Assembly: GCF_002514725.1 (NCBI RefSeq)
Contig: NZ_NTLB01000001.1
Coordinates: 186,001-250,000 of the forward strand
Length of the DNA: 64,000 bases
DNA from: Mangrovitalea sediminis
GTDB taxonomy: Bacteria; Pseudomonadota; Gammaproteobacteria; Pseudomonadales; Oleiphilaceae
Direction: 5' to 3'
Shown: one piece after another, positions 7,867 to 18,624 of the stretch
Position numbering within the stretch: the first letter of the stretch is position 1
Layout of the letters: each line of letters starts with the position of its first letter
Made by a program: the position numbers and the translations under genes
Notes under the pieces: model-generated
Seen by the model: the letters and a program-made list of their open reading frames with translations, nothing else
Told to the model about the DNA's origin: nothing
The model's database searches: none

Positions 7867-9309
7867 GGCGGGTTTGCGGGCTCGGGTCCGCCGCTTCGTC
7901 GCGGGCTTCTTGGCCGGCGGCACCAGCAACGCCTCCAGCTCTTCCAGGGCTTCACCGGTATAGACCGCCAGCCGCTGCATGCTCGGCAGCGTATTACGGC
8001 AACCGGTGTAGCCAAAGTTGAGGGAGCCGTCATAGCTCAGGCAGGTGATATTGAGCGCACCGCCATGGGCAATCAGCGACACCGGGTACATGGCCTCCAG
8101 CTTGGCGCCTTCGTAATACAGGGCCTGCTGCGGGCCCGGCACGTTGGAAATAGTGACGTTGAAAACCGGCCGCATACGCCCGCCCAAACCCGACATCAGC
8201 TGCAGGATGTAGGGTGACATCAGGAGCATGGTGTACTGGTTAAGTGCACTGCGCGGCAACGTCTGCAGGTGCTCCTTGGCGCGATGGGTGGAGACCTTGA
8301 TCTGCGCCAGCCGGGTCAGCGGGTCGGCTTGGTTCGTTGCCAGCGAGGCAATCATGAAACTGATGGCCGTACCGGTTCCCTGGTCGTCAGCCGGTCGCAC
8401 ATTGACCGGTATCCCCGCGGTCAGGGGAATGTCCGGCAGATTATCGGACTCCAACAGGAAGCGCCGCAAAGCGGTTCCGCACAGGTACAGGACGACGTCG
8501 TTCAGCGACGCCTGGCCGAGCTTCGCCAAACGCTTCAGACGATCCAGGCTGTAATGCTGGGTGGCGAAACGGCGCTGGCCCGTCACCCTGCCATTGAGGA
8601 TCGAACTTGGCCCGGAGAAAGGCGCTGTCAGCTCGTCATCCGCATGACGGGCCGACTGGATCAGGCGACTCGCCGCATCCCACAGGTGAGGCGCCATATC
8701 CATCTGCACCTTAAGGGCGTCCATCGCCTGGGAGAACGCGGCAGGAACGCTGGCTTCGCGATCGGTCTTGTTACCGCGGGTACGCTGGGGGCGCACCGAC
8801 CAGGGCGGCAGCATGTTGGTTTCGCCGGGATCGGTACTCAACACGCGCTGCATCAGTCGCACACCGCTGATGCCGTCGATCATCGAGTGATGCATCTTGG
8901 TATAGAGGGCAAAGCGGTTATTCTCGAGCCCTTCGATGATGTGGCATTCCCACAGCGGCCGGGAAAAATCCAGTGGATTGGAATGCAGCCGGGACACCAG
9001 CACACCCAATTCCCGCTCGCTGCCCGGCCGGGGCAACGCCGAATGGCGGACGTGGTAGTCGAGGTCGATCTTATCGTCGACAACCCAGGCTGGTGCCAGC
9101 AAGCGACCGAGTTTGCCGGTACGGGCCAAACGGTAACACCAGGGCTCCGCCACCTCGCACTCGGCCTTCATCCGGCTCACCATATCCCGGAGAAATGTCT
9201 CCGGGGCACCGTCCGGTAGCGAGAAGATCAGCAAGTTGGCCACATGCATTGGCGTGTCTTCGGATTCAACAGCCAACCAAGAGGCATCCAAGGGTCCCAG
9301 GCGTTTCAT
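7858..9309 (-). CDS. wax ester synthase / diacylglycerol acyltransferase (WS/DGAT)
   Basis: Acyl-CoA:alcohol/diacylglycerol O-acyltransferase that makes storage wax esters or triacylglycerol. The 483-residue length fits the family. The catalytic HHxxxDG motif is HHSMIDG at residues 140-146. The N-terminal MKRLGPLDASWLAVES and the later NVRPADDQG and NVTISNVPGP stretches are typical. The protein ends in an unusual lysine/arginine/alanine/proline-rich tail (PPAKKPATKRRTRARK). Marinobacter species typically carry several such genes. It is transcribed alone, convergent with fetB. Confidence 0.93.
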   Translation of the reverse strand: MKRLGPLDASWLAVESEDTPMHVANLLIFSLPDGAPETFLRDMVSRMKAECEVAEPWCYRLARTGKLGRLLAPAWVVDDKIDLDYHVRHSALPRPGSERELGVLVSRLHSNPLDFSRPLWECHIIEGLENNRFALYTKMHHSMIDGISGVRLMQRVLSTDPGETNMLPPWSVRPQRTRGNKTDREASVPAAFSQAMDALKVQMDMAPHLWDAASRLIQSARHADDELTAPFSGPSSILNGRVTGQRRFATQHYSLDRLKRLAKLGQASLNDVVLYLCGTALRRFLLESDNLPDIPLTAGIPVNVRPADDQGTGTAISFMIASLATNQADPLTRLAQIKVSTHRAKEHLQTLPRSALNQYTMLLMSPYILQLMSGLGGRMRPVFNVTISNVPGPQQALYYEGAKLEAMYPVSLIAHGGALNITCLSYDGSLNFGYTGCRNTLPSMQRLAVYTGEALEELEALLVPPAKKPATKRRTRARKPASD

Positions 9310-9731
9310 CAGTCGTCCTTATTCTTGTGGGTCACAGCTCAGCCAGTATACGCATCTGACCGTCAATCCAAAGCACTCGGGTTCAGGTTTGCGAATTCCT
9401 CATAACCCATATCAGTAATTCTGCGGATACTCACCGCCTTTGGGGAATCGACAGGGTGTGATAACTGGCCCGGAGCCTGTCGCTCTGGTAGCATGGCGCG
9501 CGATCAGGCATGCTGCGTTTACTGTCTCGATAGTCCCAATTCGGACAGACTTGCCGTGTAGCGACCGCGACCTCATTTCGCGCCGTCAACATTGTATTCC
9601 ATTGCCTGTATAATGGGCGGCCGTCGACGCTGGAACAGGCCGGCAGGCGCGCATAGCCCCTCGCTCCTGGCGGGTGAGCGGTGTTTAAGCGCATCAGGGC
9701 ACTTTCTCTTTACGAGGCTGGATAGCACATC
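9310..9731. promoter_or_regulatory. 422-base intergenic region between the wax synthase gene and arnB
   Basis: Upstream region of two divergent genes. A TATAAT hexamer at 9609-9614 in the plus direction, about 118 bases before arnB, is a candidate -10 element, with no convincing -35 at 17 bases. I see no clear PmrA-type box (CTTAAG direct repeats) and no supportable small gene. Confidence 0.35.
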
Positions 9732-10868
9732 ATGCAGAATTTCTTACCGTTTTCCCGTCCGGCAATGGGCGACGAGGAAATCCAGGCGGTAACCGACGTC
9801 CTTCGTTCCGGCTGGATCACCACCGGCCCGAAGAACCAGGAACTGGAAGAGGAATTCTGCCGGACATTTGGCTGCCAACACGCCATTGCCGTCTGCTCGG
9901 CCACGGCCGGCATGCACGTTACCCTGATGGCGCTCAATATCGGCCCCGGCGATGAAGTCATCACGCCGTCCCAGACCTGGGTTTCCACCATCAACCTGAT
10001 CTGCCTGCTGGGCGCAACGCCGGTCTTTGTCGATATCGACCGCGACACCCTGATGACCGACGCCGAGCGCATCGAAGCGGCCATCACAGCGCGGACCAAG
10101 GCCATCATCCCGGTACACTATGCCGGTGCACCGGCAGATCTTGACCCGATCCTGGCGCTGGGCGAAAAGCATGGTATTGCGGTGATCGAAGATGCCGCCC
10201 ACTCCGCCGGCACCCAGTACAAGGGGCGCTGGATCGGCAGCAGCGGGACAGCGATTTTCTCGTTCCATGCCATCAAGAACATGACCTGCGCCGAAGGCGG
10301 CATGGTCGTCACCGATGACCTGGCCCTTGCCGACCGGGTCCGCACCCTGAAATTCCACGGCCTGGGCGTCGACGCTTTCGACCGTTTGACGCAGGGTCGC
10401 AAACCTCAGGCGGAAGTCGTCGAGCCAGGTTTCAAGTACAACCTGGCCGATATCAACGCCGCCATTGCCCTGGTCCAGCTAAAGCGCCTGCCGAAGCTGA
10501 ACGCACGCCGTGCCGAACTGGCCGCCGAGTACCAGCAGCGCCTGGCCGGACTTCCCGTGCGCCCACTGGCACTGCCAAGCTACGATCACCTGCACGCCTG
10601 GCACCTGTTCATCATCCGCATCGATCCGGAAGAAGCCGGCCTCGACCGCGACGCCTTCATGCAGGCCCTGCAGCAGCGTGGTATCGGTACGGGCATCCAC
10701 TTCCGGGCTGCACACACCCAAAAATACTACCGCGAGAACTTTCCGGGACAGACACTGCCGAATACCGACTGGAACACAAGTCGCCTCTGCACCATTCCCC
10801 TGTTCCCGACCATGACCGCCGAAGATCTCGATCGCGTGGTTACCGCCATCAAGGACATTCTGGACTGA
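9732..10868 (+). CDS. arnB: UDP-4-amino-4-deoxy-L-arabinose aminotransferase ArnB
   Basis: PLP enzyme that transaminates UDP-L-Ara4O to UDP-L-Ara4N, a cytoplasmic step of lipid A modification that lowers binding of polymyxins. The 378 residues match the family. The PLP-binding lysine is K182 in [12 protein letters not shown], preceded by EDAAHSAG. It is the first gene of a seven-gene arn operon running to 17124. Only 4 bases separate it from arnC. PLP-dependent sugar aminotransferases are a broad family, but the context fixes the assignment. Confidence 0.95.
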   Translation: MQNFLPFSRPAMGDEEIQAVTDVLRSGWITTGPKNQELEEEFCRTFGCQHAIAVCSATAGMHVTLMALNIGPGDEVITPSQTWVSTINLICLLGATPVFVDIDRDTLMTDAERIEAAITARTKAIIPVHYAGAPADLDPILALGEKHGIAVIEDAAHSAGTQYKGRWIGSSGTAIFSFHAIKNMTCAEGGMVVTDDLALADRVRTLKFHGLGVDAFDRLTQGRKPQAEVVEPGFKYNLADINAAIALVQLKRLPKLNARRAELAAEYQQRLAGLPVRPLALPSYDHLHAWHLFIIRIDPEEAGLDRDAFMQALQQRGIGTGIHFRAAHTQKYYRENFPGQTLPNTDWNTSRLCTIPLFPTMTAEDLDRVVTAIKDILD

Positions 10869-10872
10869 CATC

Positions 10873-11859
10873 GTGCTGAAAGAACCCGATATCAACTTGG
10901 TCTCCGTGGTCATCCCCGTATTCAACGAGGAAGCCAGCCTGCCCGAGTTGCTGCGCCGCACCCGCGCCGCTTGCGCCGAACTGAAACAGGATCACGAAAT
11001 CATCCTGGTCGACGACGGCAGCCGTGACCGTTCCGCCGAGATGCTGCTGGAAGCTGCGGAAGAGCCGGACAGCCATGTCGTCGCCGTGATCCTGAACCGC
11101 AACTACGGCCAGCATTCTGCCATCATGGCCGGTTTTGACGAATCCCGCGGCGATCTGGTGATCACCCTGGACGCCGACCTGCAGAATCCACCGGAGGAAA
11201 TTCCGCGCCTGGTCACGGCGGCCGAAGAGGGTTACGACGTGGTCGGCACCGTTCGCCAGCGCCGGCAGGATTCGCTGTTCCGCAAGCTCTCCTCGCGCCT
11301 GATCAACAAGGCGGTCAAGAGCGCCACCGGTGTCGACATGCACGATTACGGTTGCATGCTGCGCGCCTATCGCCGGCATATTATCGACGCCATGCTGTCC
11401 TGCCATGAGCGCAGCACCTTTATCCCGATCCTGGCGAACGGCTTTGCCCGCAACGTGATCGAGTTGCCGGTGGCCCATGCGGAACGCTCCCACGGCGAAT
11501 CGAAATACAGCTTCATGAAGCTGATCAACCTGATGTTCGATCTGGTCACCAGTATGACCACGACGCCGTTGCGGCTGCTCAGCATCGTCGGCAGCATGAT
11601 TGCCGGTGCCGGCTTCTTCTTCGCCATCCTGATCCTGGTCATGCGTTTGATCCTGGGTCAGGCCTGGGCGGCGCAGGGCGTGTTCACCCTGTTCGCCATC
11701 CTGTTCATTTTTGTCGGTGCCCAGTTCATCGGCATGGGTCTGCTCGGAGAGTACATCGGTCGCATGTACAACGACGTCCGGGCGCGTCCGCGCTATTTCG
11801 TGCAGAAGGTGACCCGCACCCGTAACCTTTCCTCTCCTCAAACACAGGACAAGCACTGA
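10873..11859 (+). CDS. arnC: undecaprenyl-phosphate 4-deoxy-4-formamido-L-arabinose transferase ArnC
   Basis: GT2 glycosyltransferase that moves formylated aminoarabinose from UDP to undecaprenyl phosphate. It has 328 residues with a GTG start. The nucleotide-sugar fold is at the N-terminus ([41 protein letters not shown]) and two C-terminal membrane helices lie near residues 235-260 and 270-295. Its TGA stop shares a base with the arnA ATG, indicating coupled translation. Confidence 0.95.
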   Translation: MLKEPDINLVSVVIPVFNEEASLPELLRRTRAACAELKQDHEIILVDDGSRDRSAEMLLEAAEEPDSHVVAVILNRNYGQHSAIMAGFDESRGDLVITLDADLQNPPEEIPRLVTAAEEGYDVVGTVRQRRQDSLFRKLSSRLINKAVKSATGVDMHDYGCMLRAYRRHIIDAMLSCHERSTFIPILANGFARNVIELPVAHAERSHGESKYSFMKLINLMFDLVTSMTTTPLRLLSIVGSMIAGAGFFFAILILVMRLILGQAWAAQGVFTLFAILFIFVGAQFIGMGLLGEYIGRMYNDVRARPRYFVQKVTRTRNLSSPQTQDKH

Positions 11860-13847
11860 TGAAAGTTGTCGTTTTCGCCTACCACGATATCGGCTGCACC
11901 GGTATCGAGGCGCTGCTGGATGCCGGCTTCGAAATCCAGGCGGTGTTCACGCACGTCGATGACCCGAGCGAGAACCGGTTCTTCGATTCGGTTGCGCACC
12001 TCTGTGCCGAACGCGGCGTTCCGGTTCAGGCGCCGGAAGACGTCAACCACCCGTTGTGGGTGGAGCGCATCCGCCAAATGGATCCGGATTACATCTTCTC
12101 CTTCTACTATCGCAACATGCTGAGCCAGGACGTCCTCGACCTGGCCAAGAAGGGCGCCTTCAACCTGCACGGCTCCCTGCTGCCCCGTTATCGTGGCCGG
12201 GCACCGGTGAACTGGGCGCTGGTCAACGGCGAAACCGAAACCGGCGTCACCCTGCACCAGATGACCACCAAGCCCGATGCCGGCGACATCGCCGGTCAGC
12301 GTCAGGTGGAGATCGAGGACGCAGACACCGCCCTGACCCTGCATCGCAAACTGCGCCAGGCTGCGCGCGAGCTGATGGACGAACAACTGCCGCTGTTCAA
12401 GGCCGGCACCGTCAAGTTGACGCCACAGGACGAGTCCCAGGCCATGTACTTCGGCCGCCGCACCGCCGCAGACGGCGAGCTGCACTGGAACCGTCCGGCA
12501 CGCGCCCTGTTTAACCTGGTTCGCGCTGTCACCCAGCCCTATCCGGGCGCCTTCTCCTTCGCAGGCGACCGCAAGCTGACCATCTGGGAAGCCAAGGCGC
12601 TGTCAGAGCAGAGCGATCAGACTCCGGGCACCATCCTGTCCATCGATCCGCTGAAAGTGGTCTGTGGCGAGGGTGTGCTGGAAATCACCAAAGGCCAGAC
12701 TGAGACCGGCCTCTTCGTTCGCGGCCCGCAACTGGCGCGGGAAATGGGTCTGGTGGCCGGCATGCGCCTGGGTCCGAAGGCCAGCGCCGCCATCATGGAT
12801 AAGAAGCGCACCCGCGTGCTGATCCTGGGCATCAACGGTTTTATCGGCAACCACCTGACCGAGTGGCTGTTGCGCGACGACGAGTTCGAAGTCTACGGCA
12901 TGGACATCGGCTCCGATGCCATCACCCGCTTTATGGGCAACCCCAACTTCCATTTCGTGGAAGGCGACATCAGTATCCACACCGAGTGGATCGAGTATCA
13001 CATCAAGAAGTGCGACGTGATCCTGCCGCTGGTGGCCATCGCGACGCCGATCGAGTACACCCGTAACCCGCTGCGTGTCTTCGAACTCGATTTCGAGGAA
13101 AACCTGAAGATCGTGCGTTACTGCGCGAAGTACAACAAGCGCATCATCTTCCCGTCGACCTCCGAAGTGTACGGCATGTGCGATGACGCCATGTTCGACG
13201 AGGACAAGTCTCGCCTGATCGTCGGCCCGATCAACAAGCAACGCTGGATCTACTCGGTTTCCAAGCAGCTGCTGGATCGTGTCATCTGGGCCTACGGCAA
13301 GAAAGAAGGTCTCAAGTTCACCCTGTTCCGTCCGTTCAACTGGATGGGACCGCGCCTGGACAGCCTCAACTCCGCCCGTATCGGCAGCTCGCGGGCCATC
13401 ACCCAGTTGATCCTCAACCTGGTGGAAGGCACGCCCATCAAGCTGGTTGACGGCGGTGCGCAGAAGCGCTGTTTCACCGATATCAACGACGGTATCGAAG
13501 CCCTCTACCGGATCGTCAAGAACAAGGACAACCTGTGCGACGGCCAGATCATCAACATCGGTAGCCCGGACAACGAGGCGAGCATCCGTGAACTGGCCGA
13601 GCTGTTGTGTGCCAAGTTCGAGGCACATCCGCTGCGCGACCACTTCCCTCCCTTTGCCGGCATGATCGACATCGAGAGCCACAGCTACTACGGCGACGGC
13701 TACCAGGACGTCTCCCACCGTCGCCCGAGCGTGCGTAACGCCAAGCGCCTGCTGGACTGGGAACCGACGATCCAGATGGAAGAAACCATCGAGAAGACGT
13801 TGGACTTCTTCCTGCGCGGCGCGGTGGAGCAGGAAGAACGTTCATGA
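11859..13847 (+). CDS. arnA: bifunctional UDP-glucuronate decarboxylase / UDP-Ara4N formyltransferase ArnA
   Basis: Two-domain enzyme of 662 residues. The N-terminal formyltransferase (about 1-300) has [12 protein letters not shown], with its catalytic histidine at residue 104. The C-terminal decarboxylase is an SDR domain (about 315-662) with the NAD motif GINGFIGNH and the catalytic YSVSK. It oxidatively decarboxylates UDP-glucuronate and formylates the aminosugar. The stop overlaps arnD by 4 bases. The fused form is the usual enterobacterial and pseudomonad arrangement. Confidence 0.97.
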   Translation: MKVVVFAYHDIGCTGIEALLDAGFEIQAVFTHVDDPSENRFFDSVAHLCAERGVPVQAPEDVNHPLWVERIRQMDPDYIFSFYYRNMLSQDVLDLAKKGAFNLHGSLLPRYRGRAPVNWALVNGETETGVTLHQMTTKPDAGDIAGQRQVEIEDADTALTLHRKLRQAARELMDEQLPLFKAGTVKLTPQDESQAMYFGRRTAADGELHWNRPARALFNLVRAVTQPYPGAFSFAGDRKLTIWEAKALSEQSDQTPGTILSIDPLKVVCGEGVLEITKGQTETGLFVRGPQLAREMGLVAGMRLGPKASAAIMDKKRTRVLILGINGFIGNHLTEWLLRDDEFEVYGMDIGSDAITRFMGNPNFHFVEGDISIHTEWIEYHIKKCDVILPLVAIATPIEYTRNPLRVFELDFEENLKIVRYCAKYNKRIIFPSTSEVYGMCDDAMFDEDKSRLIVGPINKQRWIYSVSKQLLDRVIWAYGKKEGLKFTLFRPFNWMGPRLDSLNSARIGSSRAITQLILNLVEGTPIKLVDGGAQKRCFTDINDGIEALYRIVKNKDNLCDGQIINIGSPDNEASIRELAELLCAKFEAHPLRDHFPPFAGMIDIESHSYYGDGYQDVSHRRPSVRNAKRLLDWEPTIQMEETIEKTLDFFLRGAVEQEERS

Positions 13848-14731
13848 TCGATGTCGGACTACGTGTCGACGTCGATACTTTCCGGGGGACCCGTGACGGT
13901 GTCCCCCGGCTGCTGGAACTCCTCGAGAAGCACGGAGTGACGGCAACGTTCTTCTTTTCTGTCGGGCCTGACAACATGGGGCGCCACCTATGGCGCCTGC
14001 TCAAGCCCAAGTTCCTGATCAAGATGCTGCGGTCGAACGCCGCCAGCCTTTATGGCTGGGACATCCTGCTGGCTGGTACGGCCTGGCCAGGTCGTCAGAT
14101 CGGCCGGCACCTGGGCAGCAAAATGCGGGAAACCGACCAATGCGCCCATGAGATCGGGCTGCATGCCTGGGACCACCACGGCTGGCAGGCCCATACCGAG
14201 CATTGGACCCACAAGGAACTGGTCGAACAGATCCGTCTGGGCCTGGACTGCCTGAACGATATCCTGGGCCGGGCGGTAGACTGTTCTGCAGCAGCTGGCT
14301 GGCGCGCAGACCAGCGCGTAGTGGATGCCAAGGAGAGCTTTGGCTTCCGCTACAACAGTGACTGCCGAGGCAAGGGTGCATTCCGCCCTATCCGCTCCGA
14401 TGGACTGCCCGGCACGCCCCAGATTCCGGTGAATCTCCCGACCTTCGATGAAGTGGCGGGCAAAGAGATCACCCCGGACAACTTCAATGACTTCATCCTG
14501 ACACGCATGACGGCCAGTCCGACGGACAACGTCTACACCATCCATGCCGAAGTCGAAGGCATCGTTATGGCCGATCAGTTTGACGCGTTACTTAGCCGGG
14601 CCAGGGAACAGGGCATCCGTTTCTGCCCGTTACGGGAACTGCTTCCCGCCCAAAAGTCGGATCTTCCCGAGGGGCGCCTGATCCGGGGACTGCTCGAAGG
14701 CCGGGAAGGCTGGATCGGCTGCAAGGGATAA
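13844..14731 (+). CDS. arnD: 4-deoxy-4-formamido-L-arabinose-phosphoundecaprenol deformylase ArnD
   Basis: Metal-dependent deformylase of the polysaccharide-deacetylase (NodB-like) fold that removes the formyl group from the lipid-linked sugar. It has 295 residues. Visible are RVDVDTFRG with the metal-binding aspartate, [30 protein letters not shown] with the paired histidines, and [10 protein letters not shown]. It starts 4 bases inside the end of arnA. Confidence 0.95.
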   Translation: MIDVGLRVDVDTFRGTRDGVPRLLELLEKHGVTATFFFSVGPDNMGRHLWRLLKPKFLIKMLRSNAASLYGWDILLAGTAWPGRQIGRHLGSKMRETDQCAHEIGLHAWDHHGWQAHTEHWTHKELVEQIRLGLDCLNDILGRAVDCSAAAGWRADQRVVDAKESFGFRYNSDCRGKGAFRPIRSDGLPGTPQIPVNLPTFDEVAGKEITPDNFNDFILTRMTASPTDNVYTIHAEVEGIVMADQFDALLSRAREQGIRFCPLRELLPAQKSDLPEGRLIRGLLEGREGWIGCKG

Positions 14732-14750
14732 CAGAAACACGAGGACCTGC

Positions 14751-16406
14751 ATGAAATTCAACAAGTGGCTGCTGCCCCTTTTCTACGTCTTTCTGTACCT
14801 GATTCCCCTTAATCTCCGACCGCTCTGGATTCCGGACGAAAGCCGTTACGCGGAAATCAGCCGGGAGATGCTGGCTACGGGTAACTGGGTGGTGCCGCAT
14901 CTGCTGGGCCTGCGCTATTTCGAGAAGCCGATTGCCGGCTACTGGTTCAACAGCATCGGCCAGATGCTGTTCGGTGACACCAACTTCGGTGTCCGCTTCG
15001 CCCAGGCGTTCTTCACCGGCCTCAGCGGCCTGCTGATCTACTGGTTCAGTATGCGTCTCTGGCGCCAGGAAACGAAAGCAGTTGCTGCGACGCTGATCTA
15101 CTGGTCCAGCCTGCTGGTCCTCGGTGTGGGTACCGATGCCGTACTCGACTCGATGATCACCTTCTGGCTGAACCTCGCCATGGTGACCTTCTATCTGGCC
15201 TATAGTGCGGAAACCACCCGCGGCCGTCTGCTCGGCTATGCGGCGCTGGGCGTGGCCTGCGCCTTCGGCTTCCTGACCAAGGGCTTTATCGCCCTGGCCG
15301 TTCCTGTCATCGTCGCCGTCCCCTTCATGCTTCAGCAACGCCGTTTCATGGAACTGGTGAAATTCGGTCCCATTGCCATCGTCGTCGCCACGCTGATCAG
15401 CCTGCCCTGGTCGCTGCGCATCAATACGCTGGACCCGGACTTCTGGCACTACTTCTTCTGGATCGAGCACATCAAGCGCTTCGCCGGCGCGCACGCACAG
15501 CACATGCGCCCCTTCTGGTTCTATATTCCGATCCTGATCCTCGGCATACTGCCCTGGACGGGGCTGGTCATCTCCGCATTGCGCCGAGGCTGGCAGGTCG
15601 TTTCCCAGCGCCGTGACTACCTGTACCTGCTGGCCTGGTTCGTGCTGCCTATTGCCTTCTTCAGCATCGCCAAGGGCAAGTTACCGACCTATATCCTGCC
15701 CAGTTTTGCGCCACTGGCCATGCTGATCGCCTGGGGCGCCGTTGAGAAACTGCAGGACAAGAGCAGCGGCCCGTCCTTCCGAATCAACGCAGCCATCAAC
15801 TTGATTTTTGGCGTCGCAGCCTGCATTGCTCTGATCAATCTGCGTCTTGGGTCGATGGGGCACCAGCCGGTCTACGGTCCCGGCCAGGAGGGCAAGCAGG
15901 CGATTGCGATGGCCATCTTCGCCATCTGGGGCATCATCGGCCTGATCCAGTTGATTCGGCCGAAGCAGCTCTGGCTGCTCAGCGCCTTCTGCCTGTTCCC
16001 ACTGATGTATCTGTTCCCCTCGGCACTGCCGCAGTCCGTCGCCGACTCGAAGCTGCCGGAGTTTTTCATTCATGACCATCGCGCCGATTTTGCGCAGGCC
16101 AGCCGAATCCTGAGTAACGACGTCGGCCTGGCTACCAGCGTCGCCTGGGCGCTGAAACGGACGAACATCGATATCTTCGAAAACAAGGGAGAGCTGACCT
16201 ACGGTTTGGGTTATGCGGACGCCCAATCGCGTTATGTGTCCAAGGATGCGTTCCCGCAGTGGCTGGCAGAGCATCGCCGCAAAGGCTCGATTGTCCTGTT
16301 CTTGCGTGACCGCTCGCCGGAGTATGTGCAAGGCCTGCCCAAAGCGGATGAAGACATCAGACGCGGCAAGTTCACCTTGCTGGTGTATCAGCAGCGCGAC
16401 TCATGA
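14751..16406 (+). CDS. arnT: undecaprenyl-phosphate-Ara4N:lipid A transferase ArnT
   Basis: GT83/PMT-like integral membrane transferase that places aminoarabinose on lipid A phosphates at the periplasmic face. It has 551 residues with about 12 membrane segments. The family N-terminus [21 protein letters not shown] carries the acidic residues of the first periplasmic loop, and [15 protein letters not shown] follows. A soluble C-terminal domain begins near residue 420. It lies 19 bases after arnD, and its end overlaps arnE by 4 bases. Confidence 0.94.
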   Translation: MKFNKWLLPLFYVFLYLIPLNLRPLWIPDESRYAEISREMLATGNWVVPHLLGLRYFEKPIAGYWFNSIGQMLFGDTNFGVRFAQAFFTGLSGLLIYWFSMRLWRQETKAVAATLIYWSSLLVLGVGTDAVLDSMITFWLNLAMVTFYLAYSAETTRGRLLGYAALGVACAFGFLTKGFIALAVPVIVAVPFMLQQRRFMELVKFGPIAIVVATLISLPWSLRINTLDPDFWHYFFWIEHIKRFAGAHAQHMRPFWFYIPILILGILPWTGLVISALRRGWQVVSQRRDYLYLLAWFVLPIAFFSIAKGKLPTYILPSFAPLAMLIAWGAVEKLQDKSSGPSFRINAAINLIFGVAACIALINLRLGSMGHQPVYGPGQEGKQAIAMAIFAIWGIIGLIQLIRPKQLWLLSAFCLFPLMYLFPSALPQSVADSKLPEFFIHDHRADFAQASRILSNDVGLATSVAWALKRTNIDIFENKGELTYGLGYADAQSRYVSKDAFPQWLAEHRRKGSIVLFLRDRSPEYVQGLPKADEDIRRGKFTLLVYQQRDS

Positions 16407-16744
16407 GCCTTTTACTGGTCCTTGCCGTCAGCCTGTTCACCTGCCTGGGGCAGCTCATGCAGAAGCAGGCTGTGGAGAGCTGGAAGGTGCAACCGACCGG
16501 AACGCTTGGCATGCTGACATCGCGCTGGCTCTGGCTGGCCATCATCTCGCTGGGTACCGCCATGTTGATCTGGCTGGTGGTACTGCAGCGACTGGAGGTC
16601 AGTGTTGCCTACCCGATGCTCAGCCTTAATTTTGTCTTTGTGACACTGGCGGCCCAGTTCTGGTTCGGCGAGAAGACCACGCCCCGTCACTGGGTCGGCA
16701 TCCTTTTCATTATGTTGGGCATCGCCCTGCTGAGGGGGACCTGA
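16403..16744 (+). CDS. arnE: ArnE, small EamA-like flippase subunit for undecaprenyl-P-Ara4N
   Basis: A 113-residue protein with four membrane helices, of the SMR/EamA type. Its features include [12 protein letters not shown], the [20 protein letters not shown] segment and [18 protein letters not shown]. With ArnF it is thought to flip the lipid-linked sugar to the periplasm. The ATG overlaps arnT, and its TGA shares one base with the arnF start. Size and position identify it better than sequence does. Confidence 0.87.
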   Translation: MSLLLVLAVSLFTCLGQLMQKQAVESWKVQPTGTLGMLTSRWLWLAIISLGTAMLIWLVVLQRLEVSVAYPMLSLNFVFVTLAAQFWFGEKTTPRHWVGILFIMLGIALLRGT

Positions 16745-17124
16745 TGCGCGGTTACCTCTTCGCCGGCGCCAGCATCCTGCTGACCACCTATGCCCAGTTA
16801 GCCATGAAGTGGGGCATGAGCCACCTGCCGCCCCTACACGACCTGCTGGCCATCCTGTCCCACTGGCAAGCCCACCTGGGCATGCTGCTACTCGTGTTCA
16901 GCGGACTGGTCGCTTACGCCGCCTCTCTCGGCTGCTGGATGGCGGCCCTGCACGACCTGCCGCTAAACCGCGCCTATCCACTCCTGAGTATCAGCTACGC
17001 ACTGGTCTACCTCGTCGCAGGCGCTCTTCCCTGGTTCAACGAACCCTATTCGATGATCCGTAGCCTCGGCGTAGGACTCATCGTCGTCGGCGTCGTATTG
17101 ATCAATCAGCGCCGTCCCGCTTAA
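16744..17124 (+). CDS. arnF: ArnF, second flippase subunit for undecaprenyl-P-Ara4N
   Basis: A 126-residue protein with four hydrophobic helices, the last gene of the arn operon. Typical segments are YAQLAMKWGMSHLP near the start, HDLPLNRAYPLLSISYALVYL and the C-terminal GLIVVGVVLINQ. It is paired with ArnE. The next gene, a potassium channel, starts 65 bases downstream in the same direction, and I see no clear terminator between them. Confidence 0.87.
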   Translation: MRGYLFAGASILLTTYAQLAMKWGMSHLPPLHDLLAILSHWQAHLGMLLLVFSGLVAYAASLGCWMAALHDLPLNRAYPLLSISYALVYLVAGALPWFNEPYSMIRSLGVGLIVVGVVLINQRRPA

Positions 17125-17189
17125 GCTCGACCAACACCAGCAGCCATTCTGATCCACGGCGGCTTATGCCGTCCCTCCTGGAGCCGAGC

Positions 17190-18098
17190 ATGCCAAAACA
17201 CACGAGCACCGCGGGTAAGCGCGCGCCATACGGCGTGGCGCCTCATGCCACTCCCGTTCGCTCACGGGGCCAACAATACTCGCTACGCGGCGACGCCTAC
17301 CATATCCTCCTGACGGTGTCCTGGCCGACAGTATTATTGGGCACCGTTCTCCTGTATCTCACCATCAACCTGATCTTCGCGGCCATCTATACGTCGCTGC
17401 CGGACAGCGTGGCACGCATTCCCCACCACCACTTCGCCCAGTACTTCTTTTTCAGCGTGCAGACCATGAGCACCGTGGGCTACGGCGAGATGTATCCAGC
17501 GACCACTCCTGCGAATCTTGTCATGACGCTGGAAGCCATCGTCGGCGCTCTCTTCTATGCCTTGCTGACCGGCCTTTTCTTCGCCCGTTTCTCCTACCCC
17601 ACGGCACGCCTGATGTTCAGCCGGGTCGCTCTCATCGCCCCCTACGATGGCGTACCGACCCTGATGCTGCGTATCGCCAACCAGCGACGCAACAACCTGA
17701 TCCAGGCGGAAGTGTCCGTAACCCTATTGCGGCAGGAGGAAAATCTGGAAGGCTCACAAATACTGCGGATGCACGACCTGCGACTGGTCCGCAGCAGGAC
17801 ACCGTTCTTTTCCATGAGCTGGCTGGTGCTGCATCGCATCGACGAAACCAGCCCCCTCCACGGACAGGACGCAAACGACATACAGGCCTGCGGCGCCCAA
17901 CTGGCAGTCCTGCTATCCGGCGTCGACGAAACTCTGAACCAGACCGTCCATGCACGAGCGATCTATCCCAGTGACAGCATCCTGTTTGGCCGTCGCTTCG
18001 TCGATATGATCAGTGTCAGTCCTGAAGGCGACCGCATCGTCAATCTGGACCGCATCCACGAGACCGTTGCCCTCGCCGGAGAACCAGTCCAGCCGTAG
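17190..18098 (+). CDS. KirBac-type inward-rectifier potassium channel
   Basis: Inner-membrane tetrameric K+ channel of about 302 residues. Two membrane helices flank a pore loop with selectivity filter TVGYGE (residues 95-100), followed by a cytoplasmic immunoglobulin-like gating domain (about 140-300: RVALIAPYDGVPTLMLRIANQR, SWLVLHRIDETSPL). The ATG at 17190 has TGGAG 6 bases upstream and is preferred over one at 17166. Its TAG stop lies within the left arm of a palindrome shared with the convergent gene. Nothing in the sequence ties it to the arn pathway beyond adjacency. Confidence 0.93.
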   Translation: MPKHTSTAGKRAPYGVAPHATPVRSRGQQYSLRGDAYHILLTVSWPTVLLGTVLLYLTINLIFAAIYTSLPDSVARIPHHHFAQYFFFSVQTMSTVGYGEMYPATTPANLVMTLEAIVGALFYALLTGLFFARFSYPTARLMFSRVALIAPYDGVPTLMLRIANQRRNNLIQAEVSVTLLRQEENLEGSQILRMHDLRLVRSRTPFFSMSWLVLHRIDETSPLHGQDANDIQACGAQLAVLLSGVDETLNQTVHARAIYPSDSILFGRRFVDMISVSPEGDRIVNLDRIHETVALAGEPVQP

Positions 18099-18129
18099 GG
18101 CGCATTAACCGGAGGGCAATGCGCCCTAC
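18095..18129. repeat. perfect 12-bp palindrome spanning both stop codons of convergent genes
   Basis: Arms GTAGGGCGCATT (18095-18106) and AATGCGCCCTAC (18118-18129) surround an 11-base loop. The KirBac TAG stop (18096-18098) is in the left arm, and the complementary TAG of the CMD gene (18126-18128) is at the mirror position in the right arm. The sequence resembles a widespread bacterial GTAGGGTGCG-type interspersed palindrome. It may act as a bidirectional transcription end. Confidence 0.75.
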
Positions 18130-18491
18130 AGGTTGTCCAGCACCTCACCCGCTGCCCGAAACGCCTCCTGCGCTGCGGGTGCTCCGCAGTACACCGCCGA
18201 ATGCAGCAATACCTCGCGAATCTCCTCCACCGTACAACCGTTATTCAGCGCTCCCCGAACATGCCCTTTCAACTCCTGGGGCGCCTTGAGTGCAGCGAGC
18301 ATCCCCAACGTCACCAGACTACGCGTCCGCCGATCCAAGGCCTCCCGCGTCCAAACTGCCCCCCAGCAATGGTCGTTGATAAAGTCCTGCAGGGGTTGGG
18401 TGAGTTCGTTGGCGTTATTCAGGGAACGGTCGACATACTCGTCGCCCATGACTTCGCGACGGACGGTTTCACCTGGGGATTTTCTGGTCAT
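18126..18491 (-). CDS. carboxymuconolactone decarboxylase (CMD) family protein
   Basis: A 121-residue protein of the PcaC/CMD family: RSLVTLGMLAALKAPQEL, HVRGALNNGCTVEEIREVL and HSAVYCGAPAAQEAF. PcaC decarboxylates 4-carboxymuconolactone in protocatechuate breakdown, but no other aromatic-degradation genes are visible. It could instead be a related enzyme or an AhpD-like protein. The AhpD CxxC pair is absent, which favours the PcaC side. An AAGGAG ribosome binding site precedes the ATG. It is monocistronic and convergent with the KirBac gene. Confidence 0.87.
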   Translation of the reverse strand: MTRKSPGETVRREVMGDEYVDRSLNNANELTQPLQDFINDHCWGAVWTREALDRRTRSLVTLGMLAALKAPQELKGHVRGALNNGCTVEEIREVLLHSAVYCGAPAAQEAFRAAGEVLDNL

Positions 18492-18624
18492 TTCGGTACT
18501 CCTTTCACAGAGATATGTCTATAACGGTGGCTTAATTCGGGTATATTAACGACTTTTAACCATAAGGTATCTTCGCTCTTTCCAGAGCCACCATAGTTAC
18601 GCCATCAACGTTTACGGAAGCGAC

